This document shows, piece after piece, positions 53,636 to 63,200 of a DNA stretch of 64,000 bases. Each line of letters starts with the position of its first letter. Position 1 is the stretch's first letter. Made by a program: the position numbers and the translations under genes. Origin of the DNA: Synechococcus sp. PCC 7502 (GTDB taxonomy: Bacteria > Cyanobacteriota > Cyanobacteriia > Pseudanabaenales > Pseudanabaenaceae); contig NC_019702.1 of assembly GCF_000317085.1 (NCBI RefSeq), positions 2,076,394-2,140,393 on the forward strand, given 5' to 3'. Below the pieces are notes generated by a model. It saw only the letters and a program-made list of their open reading frames with translations, had not been told where the DNA came from and made no database searches.

Positions 53636-54361
53636 ATGCTTAACAACTGGTTAATTGGCATTGGTTTAAATACGGGACTGGGGGCGATCGCTTTACTGCT
53701 ACCGAAAAAAGTTTTAACTACATCTGGAATTATTCACGCTTGGGCTTTAGGAATTTTGGTGTGGGGCTGTTTAGGTTGGCAGGGTTACTTAGTAATTTTG
53801 TTTTATTTAGCAGTTGGTTCGGGTGTTACTCGCATTGGCAAAGATATTAAAGAAGCAAAGGGCATTGCCGAAAAAAGAGACGGGGCAAGGGGACCTGAAA
53901 ATCTATGGGGATCAGCTTTTACCGCAGCGATTTGTGCGATCGGCTATGGGCTTTTACCTAATCCCCTCTGGCAACTGGGCTATGTGGCGAGTTTAAGTAC
54001 CAAATTAGCAGATACGACCGCCAGTGAAGTTGGCAAAGCTTACGGTAAAACCACCTATTTAATTACAACTTTGCAAGCTGTCCCCAATGGTACCGAGGGC
54101 GCAATTAGTTTAGAAGGCACGATCGCTGGCATAGTCGGTTCTGTTTTGCAAGCTTTAGTGGGCTATGGTTTGGGGCTAATTAACAGTCCTTGGGATTTGG
54201 GAATTTGTATTGTTGCTGCCTTTATTGCGACAAATATTGAAAGCGCGATCGGGGCATTGTGGCAATCTAAGTATGAATGGTTAACCAATGAGGTTGTCAA
54301 TGGCATCATGGGAGCGATCGGGGCAAGTGTGGCGGTACTATTAGCGATCGCCCATACATAG
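53636..54361 (+). CDS. DUF92/TIGR00297 membrane protein, phytyl-phosphate kinase (VTE6 type)
   Basis: A 241-residue membrane protein with about six helices. The family pattern is seen in TSGIIHAWALGILVWGCLGWQGY, GVTRIGKDIKEAKGIAEKRDGARGPENLWGSA, ASLSTKLADTTASEVGKAYGKTTYLIT and VPNGTEGAISLEGTIAGI. The cyanobacterial and plant member phosphorylates phytyl phosphate to phytyl diphosphate for tocopherol and phylloquinone. The GTEGAISLEGT part is the hallmark. Its pathway partner (phytol kinase) is at 9641. Confidence 0.87.
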   Translation: MLNNWLIGIGLNTGLGAIALLLPKKVLTTSGIIHAWALGILVWGCLGWQGYLVILFYLAVGSGVTRIGKDIKEAKGIAEKRDGARGPENLWGSAFTAAICAIGYGLLPNPLWQLGYVASLSTKLADTTASEVGKAYGKTTYLITTLQAVPNGTEGAISLEGTIAGIVGSVLQALVGYGLGLINSPWDLGICIVAAFIATNIESAIGALWQSKYEWLTNEVVNGIMGAIGASVAVLLAIAHT

Positions 54362-54425
54362 AAAGGTGACTTTTTACTCAAGCCCTAATGCAGAACCTAT
54401 AATTTATCAAATACCAAAAAAGATT

Positions 54426-55088
54426 ATGCCTACCATTAATGCCAGCACTTTAACCCTAGATCGAGTCTATGACTATCTGAAGTTTCAAAAAATATCCTAC
54501 GGATCGTTTAGTTCCCTTTTAACCCTAGAGCCAATATCGGACTTTGAACGTTCTGAACTTGAGCAGATTCAAATTGATTTTGAGAATTACCTTGCCGATG
54601 GAAAGGTGCTAGAGGGCATGGTGAAAGCATTGACCGTCATGTTACTTTTACGGTTAGCGGGGTTTTATCGATCGCCAATTAAAATGCGGATAGAACAAGA
54701 GATTGACCGCATTAATGTGGAAGATGAGGATATTAGTATCACGGGGAGATTAGACCTGATTTGCATTAATAAAGAGAAACCTAGTACTAAAGATATTCCC
54801 TTTTGGATTTTGGTAATTGAAACTAAAAATTCGGCGATCGAGTCCCTAGAAGGATTACCCCAACTTTTAACATATACCTATCAAAGTTTGGAAGTTCAAG
54901 AAGCCGTGTGGGGCTTAACTACCAATGGAACTCGCTACGATTTTGTCTATGTGCAGAAAGCCAGTCAAAAGCCAAATTCTCCCACCTATCAACCTTTGCC
55001 CTCATTGCATTTAATTGAACCCGAATCGGCAGAGAAGTTATTACAGGTTCTAAAAGCGATTTGTAAAGCCCAAGTGCAAAGCCTATAG
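54426..55088 (+). CDS. PD-(D/E)XK nuclease-like protein (type I R N-terminal-like)
   Basis: The frame opens at 54366 (GTG); I prefer the ATG at 54426 because the earlier 20 residues look unlike the family start. The 220-residue product resembles stand-alone cyanobacterial proteins annotated as restriction subunit R-like. The core is ITGRLDLICIN (D), then FWILVIETKNS (E-x-K), then LPQLLTYTYQS with a Q typical of HSDR-type nucleases. There is no helicase or methyltransferase nearby. The nucleic acid target is unknown. Confidence 0.7.
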   Translation: MPTINASTLTLDRVYDYLKFQKISYGSFSSLLTLEPISDFERSELEQIQIDFENYLADGKVLEGMVKALTVMLLLRLAGFYRSPIKMRIEQEIDRINVEDEDISITGRLDLICINKEKPSTKDIPFWILVIETKNSAIESLEGLPQLLTYTYQSLEVQEAVWGLTTNGTRYDFVYVQKASQKPNSPTYQPLPSLHLIEPESAEKLLQVLKAICKAQVQSL

Positions 55089-55145
55089 TAATCTCTTTGA
55101 ATGCACAGCCAATGGTAAGAGGGTCATTTACACTTAGACTTAATC

Positions 55146-56033
55146 CTAGGGTGATGGAGTTGGGACTGGCTGATCGGGCTTAGCTACTGGTGGTTGATTC
55201 GGTACTTGATTAGTTTGACTAGTGCTGGGTTTAACCTGATTATTCGCCGCAAGTTCGTTAACCCGATCCTTAAACTCTGCGGGTGCTAATTTCGCCGCTT
55301 CCGTAAATAAGGTTTTTGCTTCTGCTTCTTTACCTTCTAAGCGTTTAATCTGTGCCTTCCCCACAAATGGTCGAAAATCCTTAGGGTTCTCGGTCGCAAT
55401 TTTGTCATAGGTGGCGATCGCCTCTGGAAAACGTTTTTGTTCAGTATACACATTACCCAAAATCCAGAGAATTGCTGGTTTATCTACGCTATTGGGTTGA
55501 ACTTTGTTGGCAGTATCGGCTGTTTCTAGGGCTTTATCTAATAATCCGATCGCAGCTTCAGGCTTTTGATCTTCCATTTCCAAGGACACTAGAGTTTGCA
55601 AAGATTCTAGTTCACCGGGGTTTGTGGTCAAAATTTTCTGATACTCGGCGATCGCTCCCGTTCGATCCTTGAGTTCTAGCCTCAACCTTGCCAAGATTTT
55701 CCGATACTGGGGAACTTGGGGATTCGCATCAGCTAGTACCTGTAAAGGCTCTATGGCACCTTGAAAGTCTCTTAGCTTCAGACGCAGATCGATTAAACCT
55801 TTAAGGGCAGTTTCATTTTTGGGCTCACGCTTTAGGACAGCCTCAAATCCCTCAATTTGAATTTTAATTTTCTCAGCCTCGGCGGTCTTACTTTCCTTTG
55901 GGACATTTACTTCGGGTTGACTACGGTTGAAAATACTAGTAATTAATGGAGCGATCGACAGTCCCAAAAAACTAAGGGTGACTATTACCAATACCCCGTT
56001 AATAATCCATTTTTGCGTTGAACTTTTAGCCAC
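55146..56033 (-). CDS. membrane-anchored tetratricopeptide repeat protein
   Basis: A 295-residue protein. One membrane helix (about 10-32) anchors it. Four to five TPR units span about 50-265: for example EAVLKREPKNETALKGLIDL, PLQVLADANPQVPQYRKILA, AEYQKILTTNPGELESLQTL and ATYDKIATENPKDFRPF. The C-terminus is Pro/Gln-rich (about 268-295). TPR proteins scaffold others; the partner is unknown. Similar proteins occur throughout cyanobacteria. Confidence 0.82.
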   Translation of the reverse strand: MAKSSTQKWIINGVLVIVTLSFLGLSIAPLITSIFNRSQPEVNVPKESKTAEAEKIKIQIEGFEAVLKREPKNETALKGLIDLRLKLRDFQGAIEPLQVLADANPQVPQYRKILARLRLELKDRTGAIAEYQKILTTNPGELESLQTLVSLEMEDQKPEAAIGLLDKALETADTANKVQPNSVDKPAILWILGNVYTEQKRFPEAIATYDKIATENPKDFRPFVGKAQIKRLEGKEAEAKTLFTEAAKLAPAEFKDRVNELAANNQVKPSTSQTNQVPNQPPVAKPDQPVPTPSP

Positions 56034-56229
56034 ACTATTACCTAGCTGTTTGAATTTTGGTTAATTGATCTTGAAATTCTATTAGAGAAAAAATCAATGA
56101 TTAAGACGCTAGTTATTATACTCCTTAGAATAACTTTCAGGAGTGTCAATAGATTTAAGGCGCAGATTAACGTCAGTTATGATGTGATTAGATTTAATTA
56201 TTAATTGCGCTCCTTTTTAAATCCCCTGA

Positions 56230-57117
56230 ATGAAATATCAAACTCAGCAAAGAGATTGGCAATGGCGGGGCTGGAAAACCCGTTATGTATTTACCCAAAA
56301 TTTTTCTACACCTAAAAAAGCGACTCCACTGTTACTACTTCATGGATTTGGGGCGGCAGTTGGGCATTGGCGGGGTAATTATGCAGGTTTAGCCGAGCAT
56401 TATCCAGTTTACGCGCTTGATCTATTGGGATTTGGTAATTCTGAGAAACCTCCCACTTACTATGGGGCTGGGGTATGGGCGGAGCAGGTATATGATTTTT
56501 GGCGAACTTTTATTCGTCAACCTATGGTGATTGTGGGTAATTCAATTGGGGCATTGGTGGCATTAATGGCAACCAATCGGCATCCAGAAATGTCTAAGGG
56601 TGTAATTGCCATTAGCTTACCCGATCTCACCGCCCTTGAAGAAATGGTACCTAAGCCCATCCGTCCCCTAAAGCAATCCCTAGAAGCCATTGTCGGTAGT
56701 GTATTGGCACGTCCTTTGTTTTATTTAATTCGTCGTCCCCAATCAATTAAATTCGTCTTAGAGAATTTTGCCTATGGCGATCGCACCCATGTTGATGATC
56801 AGCTAGTCCAAATTATTGCTCAACCTGCCCAAGACCCTCTAGCTGTCCAAGCATTCTATTACTTAAATCTATCCATCAATCAGGCAAATGATTTACCTAG
56901 TTCTAAGCAGGCGATCGCTGCGCTACAAGTCCCAATCCTAATGCTATGGGGAGCTAAAGATCGAATTATTCCACCAACTTTGGGTAGAAACCTCGTTAAA
57001 TATTCATCCCGCGCCCAGTTAGTTGAGTTTCCTAGTTTGGGACATTGCCCTCAAGATGAGGCTCCAGAGTTGGTAAATCAGGAAATATTGACATGGATGC
57101 AGGAAAAAATCTCTTAA
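56230..57117 (+). CDS. alpha/beta hydrolase
   Basis: A 295-residue hydrolase with a complete triad: nucleophile S105 in IVGNSIGALV, Asp in LMLWGAKDRIIPP and His in LGHCPQDEAP. The oxyanion segment is LLHGFGAAVGHWRG. The N-terminus is soluble, without a signal. The substrate is not predictable (esters, or haloalkane-like, are options). Its last 25 bases overlap the start of the sugar-nucleotide gene, in another frame. Confidence 0.9.
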   Translation: MKYQTQQRDWQWRGWKTRYVFTQNFSTPKKATPLLLLHGFGAAVGHWRGNYAGLAEHYPVYALDLLGFGNSEKPPTYYGAGVWAEQVYDFWRTFIRQPMVIVGNSIGALVALMATNRHPEMSKGVIAISLPDLTALEEMVPKPIRPLKQSLEAIVGSVLARPLFYLIRRPQSIKFVLENFAYGDRTHVDDQLVQIIAQPAQDPLAVQAFYYLNLSINQANDLPSSKQAIAALQVPILMLWGAKDRIIPPTLGRNLVKYSSRAQLVEFPSLGHCPQDEAPELVNQEILTWMQEKIS

Positions 57118-58172
57118 TTACAGGAGGAATGGGTTTTATTGGCTCTAACTTTATCCTGCAAGCTCACCGTCAGCACTCGGCAAATATTATTAATGTTGAT
57201 CTGCTCACCGATGCCTGTAATCCCCATAGTCTTGATCAGTTAAAGAATGATGATCGTTATACTTTTATCCGTGGTGACATTAGGAATAGACAGCTAATCC
57301 AAGAAATTTTGTCAACCTATCAACCCGATGCCGTCATCAACTTTGCCGCCGAAAGTCATGTAGATCGTTCGATCTTGCATCCCAGTGGTTTCATTCACAC
57401 CAATATAGTTGGAACTTTTGAGTTACTTGAAGCTTGTAAGGAATATGGGCAAGGGCGATCGCAATTTCGATTTCTGCAAATTTCCACCGATGAAGTCTAT
57501 GGTTCTCTGGGCATTGAAGATTTACCAACTACCGAAATTAGTCCCTACCGACCCAATAGCCCCTACTCTGCGGCTAAAGCTAGTGCCGATCATCTGGTGC
57601 GCTCGTATTACCAAACCTATGGCTTACCAACTTTAATTACTACAGCCTCTAACACCTATGGAGCAAGGCAGTTCCCTGAAAAGCTAATCCCACTTATGAT
57701 TACCAATGCGATCGCCCGTAAGCCTCTCCCGATCTACGGTGATGGTTTAAATATTCGAGATTGGCTCTACGTTGAGGATCACTGTGCAGCGATCTGGTTA
57801 GTTTTAAAGCAGGGACGTGTGGGTGAAACCTATAATATTGGCGGCAATAATCAGCTAACGAATCTGGAAGTGGTGACCCAAATCTGCACTCTTTTGGATC
57901 AAGTCACAGATAAAACTAAAGATGAAATCGATCCTGAATTTAGCCATAAGAATTTAATCACCTTCGTCAAAGATCGTCTTGGACACGATCGCCGCTATGC
58001 TCTCAATTGCAGTAAAATTAACCAAGAACTAGGATGGGAACCCAAGGAACCCTTTGAGACAGGCTTATTCAAAACAATCCAGTGGTACAGAAACAATCCT
58101 CAATGGATTCAACAAGTGCAAACCGTAGCCTACCAAACTTGGATAAATCAAAACTACGGTAATCTTACTTAA
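57093..58172 (+). CDS. rfbB: dTDP-glucose 4,6-dehydratase-like NAD-dependent epimerase
   Basis: A 359-residue short-chain extended dehydratase. NAD site: LLITGGMGFIGSNFI. Active-site triad: the T of STDEVYGSLG and the YxxxK of SPYSAAKASADHLV. Also present are NFAAESHVDRSI, RPNSPYSA, TTASNTYGARQFPEKLIPLMI and YNIGGNNQLTNLEVV. These are hallmarks of RmlB/RfbB in dTDP-rhamnose and related sugar synthesis for surface polysaccharides. The other rml genes are not adjacent. The start lies within the upstream hydrolase gene. Confidence 0.92.
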   Translation: MDAGKNLLITGGMGFIGSNFILQAHRQHSANIINVDLLTDACNPHSLDQLKNDDRYTFIRGDIRNRQLIQEILSTYQPDAVINFAAESHVDRSILHPSGFIHTNIVGTFELLEACKEYGQGRSQFRFLQISTDEVYGSLGIEDLPTTEISPYRPNSPYSAAKASADHLVRSYYQTYGLPTLITTASNTYGARQFPEKLIPLMITNAIARKPLPIYGDGLNIRDWLYVEDHCAAIWLVLKQGRVGETYNIGGNNQLTNLEVVTQICTLLDQVTDKTKDEIDPEFSHKNLITFVKDRLGHDRRYALNCSKINQELGWEPKEPFETGLFKTIQWYRNNPQWIQQVQTVAYQTWINQNYGNLT

Positions 58173-58200
58173 ATCTACATAAATAATCTACATAAATTAA

Positions 58201-58602
58201 GTGTTGCTAGGATTTGACCCCGGACGGGATAAGTGTGGAGTGGCAGTCATAGGCTTAGATCGGAAAGTTCTATACCAAGCTGTGATCCCCAGTTGTGAGG
58301 CGATCGCTACGGTTGCAAGTTTGATGGCAAAATATACGATTTCTCTAATTATCATGGGGGATCAAACCACTGCCCAAGTCTGGAAGTCTGAGTTCAAAAA
58401 CGCATTCCCAGACGTAAATATTGTCACTGTGAATGAACGCTTTAGCAGTCAAGAGGCAAAAGTCCGCTATTGGCAGCTTTATCCTCCCCAAGGTTTAATG
58501 GCTTTAGTTCCCCTTGGTTTGCGATCGCCCCCCCGTCCGGTAGATGATATTGTCGCCATGATTCTGATTGAACGTTATCTCAGTCGGTTGGTTAGTAGTT
58601 AA
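58201..58602 (+). CDS. YqgF/RNase H-like (RuvX-type) protein
   Basis: A 133-residue protein that starts at GTG. The segment LLGFDPGRDKCGVAVIG is the YqgF-type D-x-G core, followed by IIMGDQTTAQ, VTVNERFSSQEAKVRYW and a C-terminal PRPVDDIVAMILIERYL with the second acidic pair. The fold suggests an RNase H-type nuclease or pre-16S rRNA-processing role. It resembles a cyanobacterial paralogue distinct from the main YqgF. It begins 28 bp after the dehydratase. Confidence 0.72.
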   Translation: MLLGFDPGRDKCGVAVIGLDRKVLYQAVIPSCEAIATVASLMAKYTISLIIMGDQTTAQVWKSEFKNAFPDVNIVTVNERFSSQEAKVRYWQLYPPQGLMALVPLGLRSPPRPVDDIVAMILIERYLSRLVSS

Positions 58603-58626
58603 TTTAAGAAAATTAATTTAAACAAA

Positions 58627-59487
58627 CTATCGCCCCGCCATGCTTTGTAAGTAGCGACTTAAACTATCCATCGCAATTAAAATCGAACTCGTAGGATCAA
58701 CTAATGCCAGTTCTCCGCCGTTTCTTTGCCATAGTTCAAAATGTAAGTGCGCTCCCGTTGACATTCCTGTACTACCGACCAGCCCAATAATTGTACCCTG
58801 CTTGACCACCTGTCCCGGTTGCACCAAAATTTGGGATAGATGACCATAGCGAGTTTCCGCACTATACCCGTGAGTAATCACCACAGCTTTACCCAGTCCA
58901 CCCAACCAATCGGCAACTGCCACTGTGCCACTATAGGCAGCTAAAACGGGGGTACCTTCGGCAGCAGCAAGGTCAATACCCTGATGAAAAGTACTTTTAC
59001 CCGTAATTGGATGTACACGCCAACCAAAACCTGAACTAATAAAGGCAGGATAGGGAATAGGGAAAAGCATCCGCCGATCGCCATTATTACTAAGCACTTT
59101 GGCAATGGGAGTTATATTCGGTTTGGGGCAGAGATTAGCCTGGAGATTAATGGTTTGACCAGCGATCGCCCGACAGCCAGAGGTACGACTTTCCAGAATT
59201 ACATCGATTTTTTCGAGTTTATCAGGTCTTTTTTCAGATTTTTCAACTTTTTCGGGTCTATAACTGGGAATTAAATTAGTCTCAGTTTCATCTTGGAGAT
59301 TAATTACTGGCGGCGGACTAGGTGGAAGGGTTGGTAAGGTTAAATTATTAAGGGGAGCGATCGCCGATTTTCTGTAGGTTTGAGCCTGAGCAGATAGAGT
59401 TACAGACACTAGCCCAACTGTGATCAGGATTTGAATTACTTGAGATGTTGGCAATTTTTTGAGTAGTGTTTTGAATATTAAATTCAT
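58627..59487 (-). CDS. M23 family metallopeptidase (peptidoglycan endopeptidase)
   Basis: A 286-residue exported enzyme with a signal/anchor helix (about 15-35) and a Pro/Glu/Lys-rich linker (about 40-115). The LytM/M23 domain is about 160-275: GFGWRVHPITGKSTFHQGIDLAA holds the first His and Asp ligands, and STGAHLHFELW the HxH motif. All zinc ligands are present, so it should be active on peptide crosslinks. A disulfide-capable Cys pair (SGCRAIAGQ, LCPK) lies before the domain. Confidence 0.9.
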   Translation of the reverse strand: MNLIFKTLLKKLPTSQVIQILITVGLVSVTLSAQAQTYRKSAIAPLNNLTLPTLPPSPPPVINLQDETETNLIPSYRPEKVEKSEKRPDKLEKIDVILESRTSGCRAIAGQTINLQANLCPKPNITPIAKVLSNNGDRRMLFPIPYPAFISSGFGWRVHPITGKSTFHQGIDLAAAEGTPVLAAYSGTVAVADWLGGLGKAVVITHGYSAETRYGHLSQILVQPGQVVKQGTIIGLVGSTGMSTGAHLHFELWQRNGGELALVDPTSSILIAMDSLSRYLQSMAGR

Positions 59488-59505
59488 TAAAACCTTTAAC
59501 TTAAA

Positions 59506-60240
59506 TTAACTGCAATCTGAAATGCCATAACCCAAGGAAATAGAACCGGGCATAAGCGTAGATGTTCCTAAGTTATTATGCCATTGCACGACCAAATCTC
59601 CTGCACTTGTCACGGCGATAATTGTACCAGAGCGATCGCCAACTTGGACTGAGTAACTAGAAAGTAGCTGTAAATATTTAGGTAAAATTGCGTCAATGCC
59701 TTGATCCTGCCAATAATGCCAGCCCTGATTGATCCCTGAAAGTACTAAAGATTCCAAAGTTTCTAAGTTTTCCACATTACTTGCCAAATCTGCCAAGGCA
59801 ATCCCCACAGTTGGCACCTCATTTAACCAATTGATCCCCACTCCCAAAACTGCATGGGTAATAATTCCACCCGTAACCCTAGTTTCAGTTAAAATCCCTC
59901 CCAACTTACGATTGGCAACTACTAAGTCATTCAACCACTTAATTTTTAGGTCGGGAACCACTGTTCTTAGGGCATTAGCAATTCCCCACGCACTCCATAT
60001 CGTCATTTGGGCGACTGCTTGAGCAGGTTGCTGCGGCTGAAAAATCACCGATAAATATAAACCCCCAAGGTCAGACTGCCAAAGATGATCCCGTTGTCCT
60101 CGCCCAGAGGTTTGAGTTTTTGCCACAATTACTACACCTTCAGAACCAATACCTTGATCGATTAATCGCCATGCTTCGCTATTGGTAGAATCCAGAGATT
60201 CATAGTAGATAACTTGAAAATTACTGGGCATTAACTTCAT
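59506..60240 (-). CDS. birA: biotin--[acetyl-CoA-carboxylase] ligase
   Basis: A 244-residue biotin protein ligase that attaches biotin to AccB. The catalytic segments are YESLDSTNSEAWRL, TSGRGQRDHLWQSDLGGLYLS, IKWLNDLVVANRKLGGILTE and LGVGINWLNEVP. There is no N-terminal DNA-binding helix, so it should not regulate biotin genes. The C-terminal SH3-like cap is about 195-240 (VQVGDRSGTIIAV). It ends 18 bp before the M23 gene starts. Confidence 0.93.
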   Translation of the reverse strand: MKLMPSNFQVIYYESLDSTNSEAWRLIDQGIGSEGVVIVAKTQTSGRGQRDHLWQSDLGGLYLSVIFQPQQPAQAVAQMTIWSAWGIANALRTVVPDLKIKWLNDLVVANRKLGGILTETRVTGGIITHAVLGVGINWLNEVPTVGIALADLASNVENLETLESLVLSGINQGWHYWQDQGIDAILPKYLQLLSSYSVQVGDRSGTIIAVTSAGDLVVQWHNNLGTSTLMPGSISLGYGISDCS

Positions 60241-60270
60241 CTTGCAAATTCAATGAAAATTAAACGGAAA

Positions 60271-63200
60271 TTAAGGAAACAGTTTAGCGATCGCCTTAAT
60301 TAAATCATCCTGTCGCACAGGTTTAGCCACAAATTCATCCATTCCTGCCGCAAAACACTCCTCCATACAATCTGTTGATACATTGGCAGTCATCGCTACA
60401 ATCAAGGGCTGATCTTCAAGGCAAAATTCCGAACGAATCTGACGAGTGGCAGTCAGTCCATCCATTTCCGGCATCTGCATATCCATAAATATGAGGTCAA
60501 AGGGATAGATTCTCATTTTCTCCAGTGCCTCTAGTCCATTGTTAGCAATTTCCACGTCATAGCCCAGTCTTTTTAGCATAGTGCTGGCAACCTTTTGATT
60601 AATTTGGTTATCCTCAGCGATCAGAATGCGTAAGCTAGACGGCAAGTTAGTCAATAACTGTGGGGATACTTGTTTAACTTCAGTTTCTAGACTCAATCGC
60701 AAATTCACCATAAATGAAAATGTAGAACCTAAGCCAAGGGTTGACTTGACCCACATATTACCGCCCATAATCTCACAGAGGCGTTTGCTGATTACTAAGC
60801 CCAAACCTGTACCTCCATAGCGACGGGTAATGGAACTATCTCCTTGCTGAAATGGTTGAAATAGTCGTTGGAGGCGATCGCTGGCAATACCAATCCCAGT
60901 ATCAATCACATCAAACTGAACTTTGCAATCAATCCCTTCTTTATGCAGCAGTTTCACCTGAACTTGCACTGTACCCGTTTCTGTGAATTTAAGGGAGTTC
61001 CCCACCAAATTGATCAGAATTTGTCGCAAGCGATTCACATCTCCAATCAAAGTTTCAGGAATCCGCCGATCAACTTGAATCGAGAGAATTAAGTTATTTT
61101 CTAGGGCTTTCGCTGATAGCAGACTGGTAATACTGTCTAAGCAAGCACGTAATCCAAAGGGTTCTAATGCTAGTTCTAAACCATTTGCCTCAATTTTTGA
61201 GAAATCTAAAATATCATTAATCACACTGAGCAGGGCATAGCCGCCCGAACGAATGGTCTCCACAAAATCCAGTTGTTCTTCGTCCAGTTGTGTAGTTGTA
61301 AGCAGATCAGTCATCCCAATTACGGCATTCATCGGAGTGCGGATTTCATGACTCATCATTGCTAAAAATTCGCTCTTGGCACGGGTAGAAGCTTCGGCAG
61401 CCTCTTTTGCAATTTTTAACTCCGCCGCCTGTTGTCTAATTTGATCAAATAACTCTGCTTGGCGCACGGAAATACCTAATTGATTAGCAATTTGAATGGC
61501 GATCGCGACTTCATCTTCTTGCCAATTACGAAACCCAGAGTTTTGGTAGGATGCAAGTAACCCCCACAGTTTATCACCTTCATAGATCGGGATCGTAATG
61601 TAAGCCTTAATGCCAAGGTCTTCTAGTAAATCGATATAGCATGGACTAAATCCCATCTCATAGATGTTTTTCACACAGAGATAGTTGGTTTGAGTGCGGT
61701 ATATTCCACCTTGGTGATTACGCAAATAGGTATCAGTTAAATCTGAACCACTGATAGTTGTTAATTCCCTCACATAGCAACGCTCATCAGCAATAGACTG
61801 ATCATATTCAAGAATCATCTCCTCATCCACTGTCACAGCCATTAGAGGATTCCAGCCTTTTCCCACAGCCTCAGCCACAAAATTTCCACTCCAATCGGGA
61901 TTAAACCTATAGATAATTACCCGATCGCATTGAAGAGCCTCTCGAAGTTCTCTAACTGTTGTACCGAGAATAGTCTGTAGATCAAGATCACGGCGAATAC
62001 GATTGGAGATTTCAAACAGCATTTGCTCCTGTTTCAGCTTTTGCTGGAGGGATTTCTCCATAACTTTAAGTTCACTAATATCTTCGGAAATAGTCAATAA
62101 ATATTGAACAGTTCCATTTCGATCTAAAATTGGCACTTTGCGAGTGTGGAGAAGTCTAGATCCTCGATTCGCTGTATTAATTATTAACTCGGGAATATCG
62201 ACAATCTTGACTAAGTCTATTGCTTCTCGATCTCTGCTCGTGAGATATTCGGCATTTTGGTCAGTATGTAGATCGTAGTTAGTTTTGCCTAAAACTTCTG
62301 ATCGGGATTTACCTAATAATTCTTCCCCAGCTTCGTTAATAAGACTAAATCGCAAGTCTTTAGCGTCTTTAACAAGAATTATACTGGGAATATTTTCAAT
62401 GATTGAATTTAGGAATGTCTGAGTTTCTTGAATTTGTTGCTCCTGTTGTTTGCGATCGCTAATATCTTGGGCAAAAGTAAGCACAGAGATTAAATTACCA
62501 TCATCATCAAAAATTGCTGAGGCATACCACTCTGCATAAATTACTCTCCCATCCTTGGTGTAGTTGCGATTTTCTACCTCAATTCTTTTATTACCCGATG
62601 AATTATATAAAGAGCGAAATTCCGCAGCGACCCTGTCTGTATCTTCTGCATGGACAAATTGCCAGCTAGGATAATCCATTGCCATCACCTCATCTTCTGT
62701 CCAACCAAAGATTAATTCCGCTTGCTTTGACCACCGCACGACATGGTGATCAGAATCCCATTGAATAATTGCCAAAGGAGAGTTATTAAAGTGATTATCA
62801 ACTTGGTTTAGGGAAGTTTGGAGTTTCTGTTCTGCCAGCTTGCGATCAGTAACATCTAGGGTAAAACCATTCCAGTTAATATTTCCATTAATACGATGTT
62901 CAGGGTAGGAAATTGAGCGGAGCCACCTTTCACCTTTGGAGGTATAAATGCGATATTCGGCGATAAAGTAATCATTAGTGGTTTCAGCAATTTTTTGCTT
63001 TAACATCATTAAATCTTCAGGAAATACCTTATTCCAAAATAGACTAGAGTCTGTCATGAGTAGTTTTGACTCTACTTCTAAAATATCCCATGACTTGGGA
63101 TTAATGTAGGTAAAGGCATCAGTACCATCGGCATAGGTATCATAGGAATAGATGACGCAAGGAATTTTTTCTGCCAAATTACGAAACTTCTCTTCACTTG

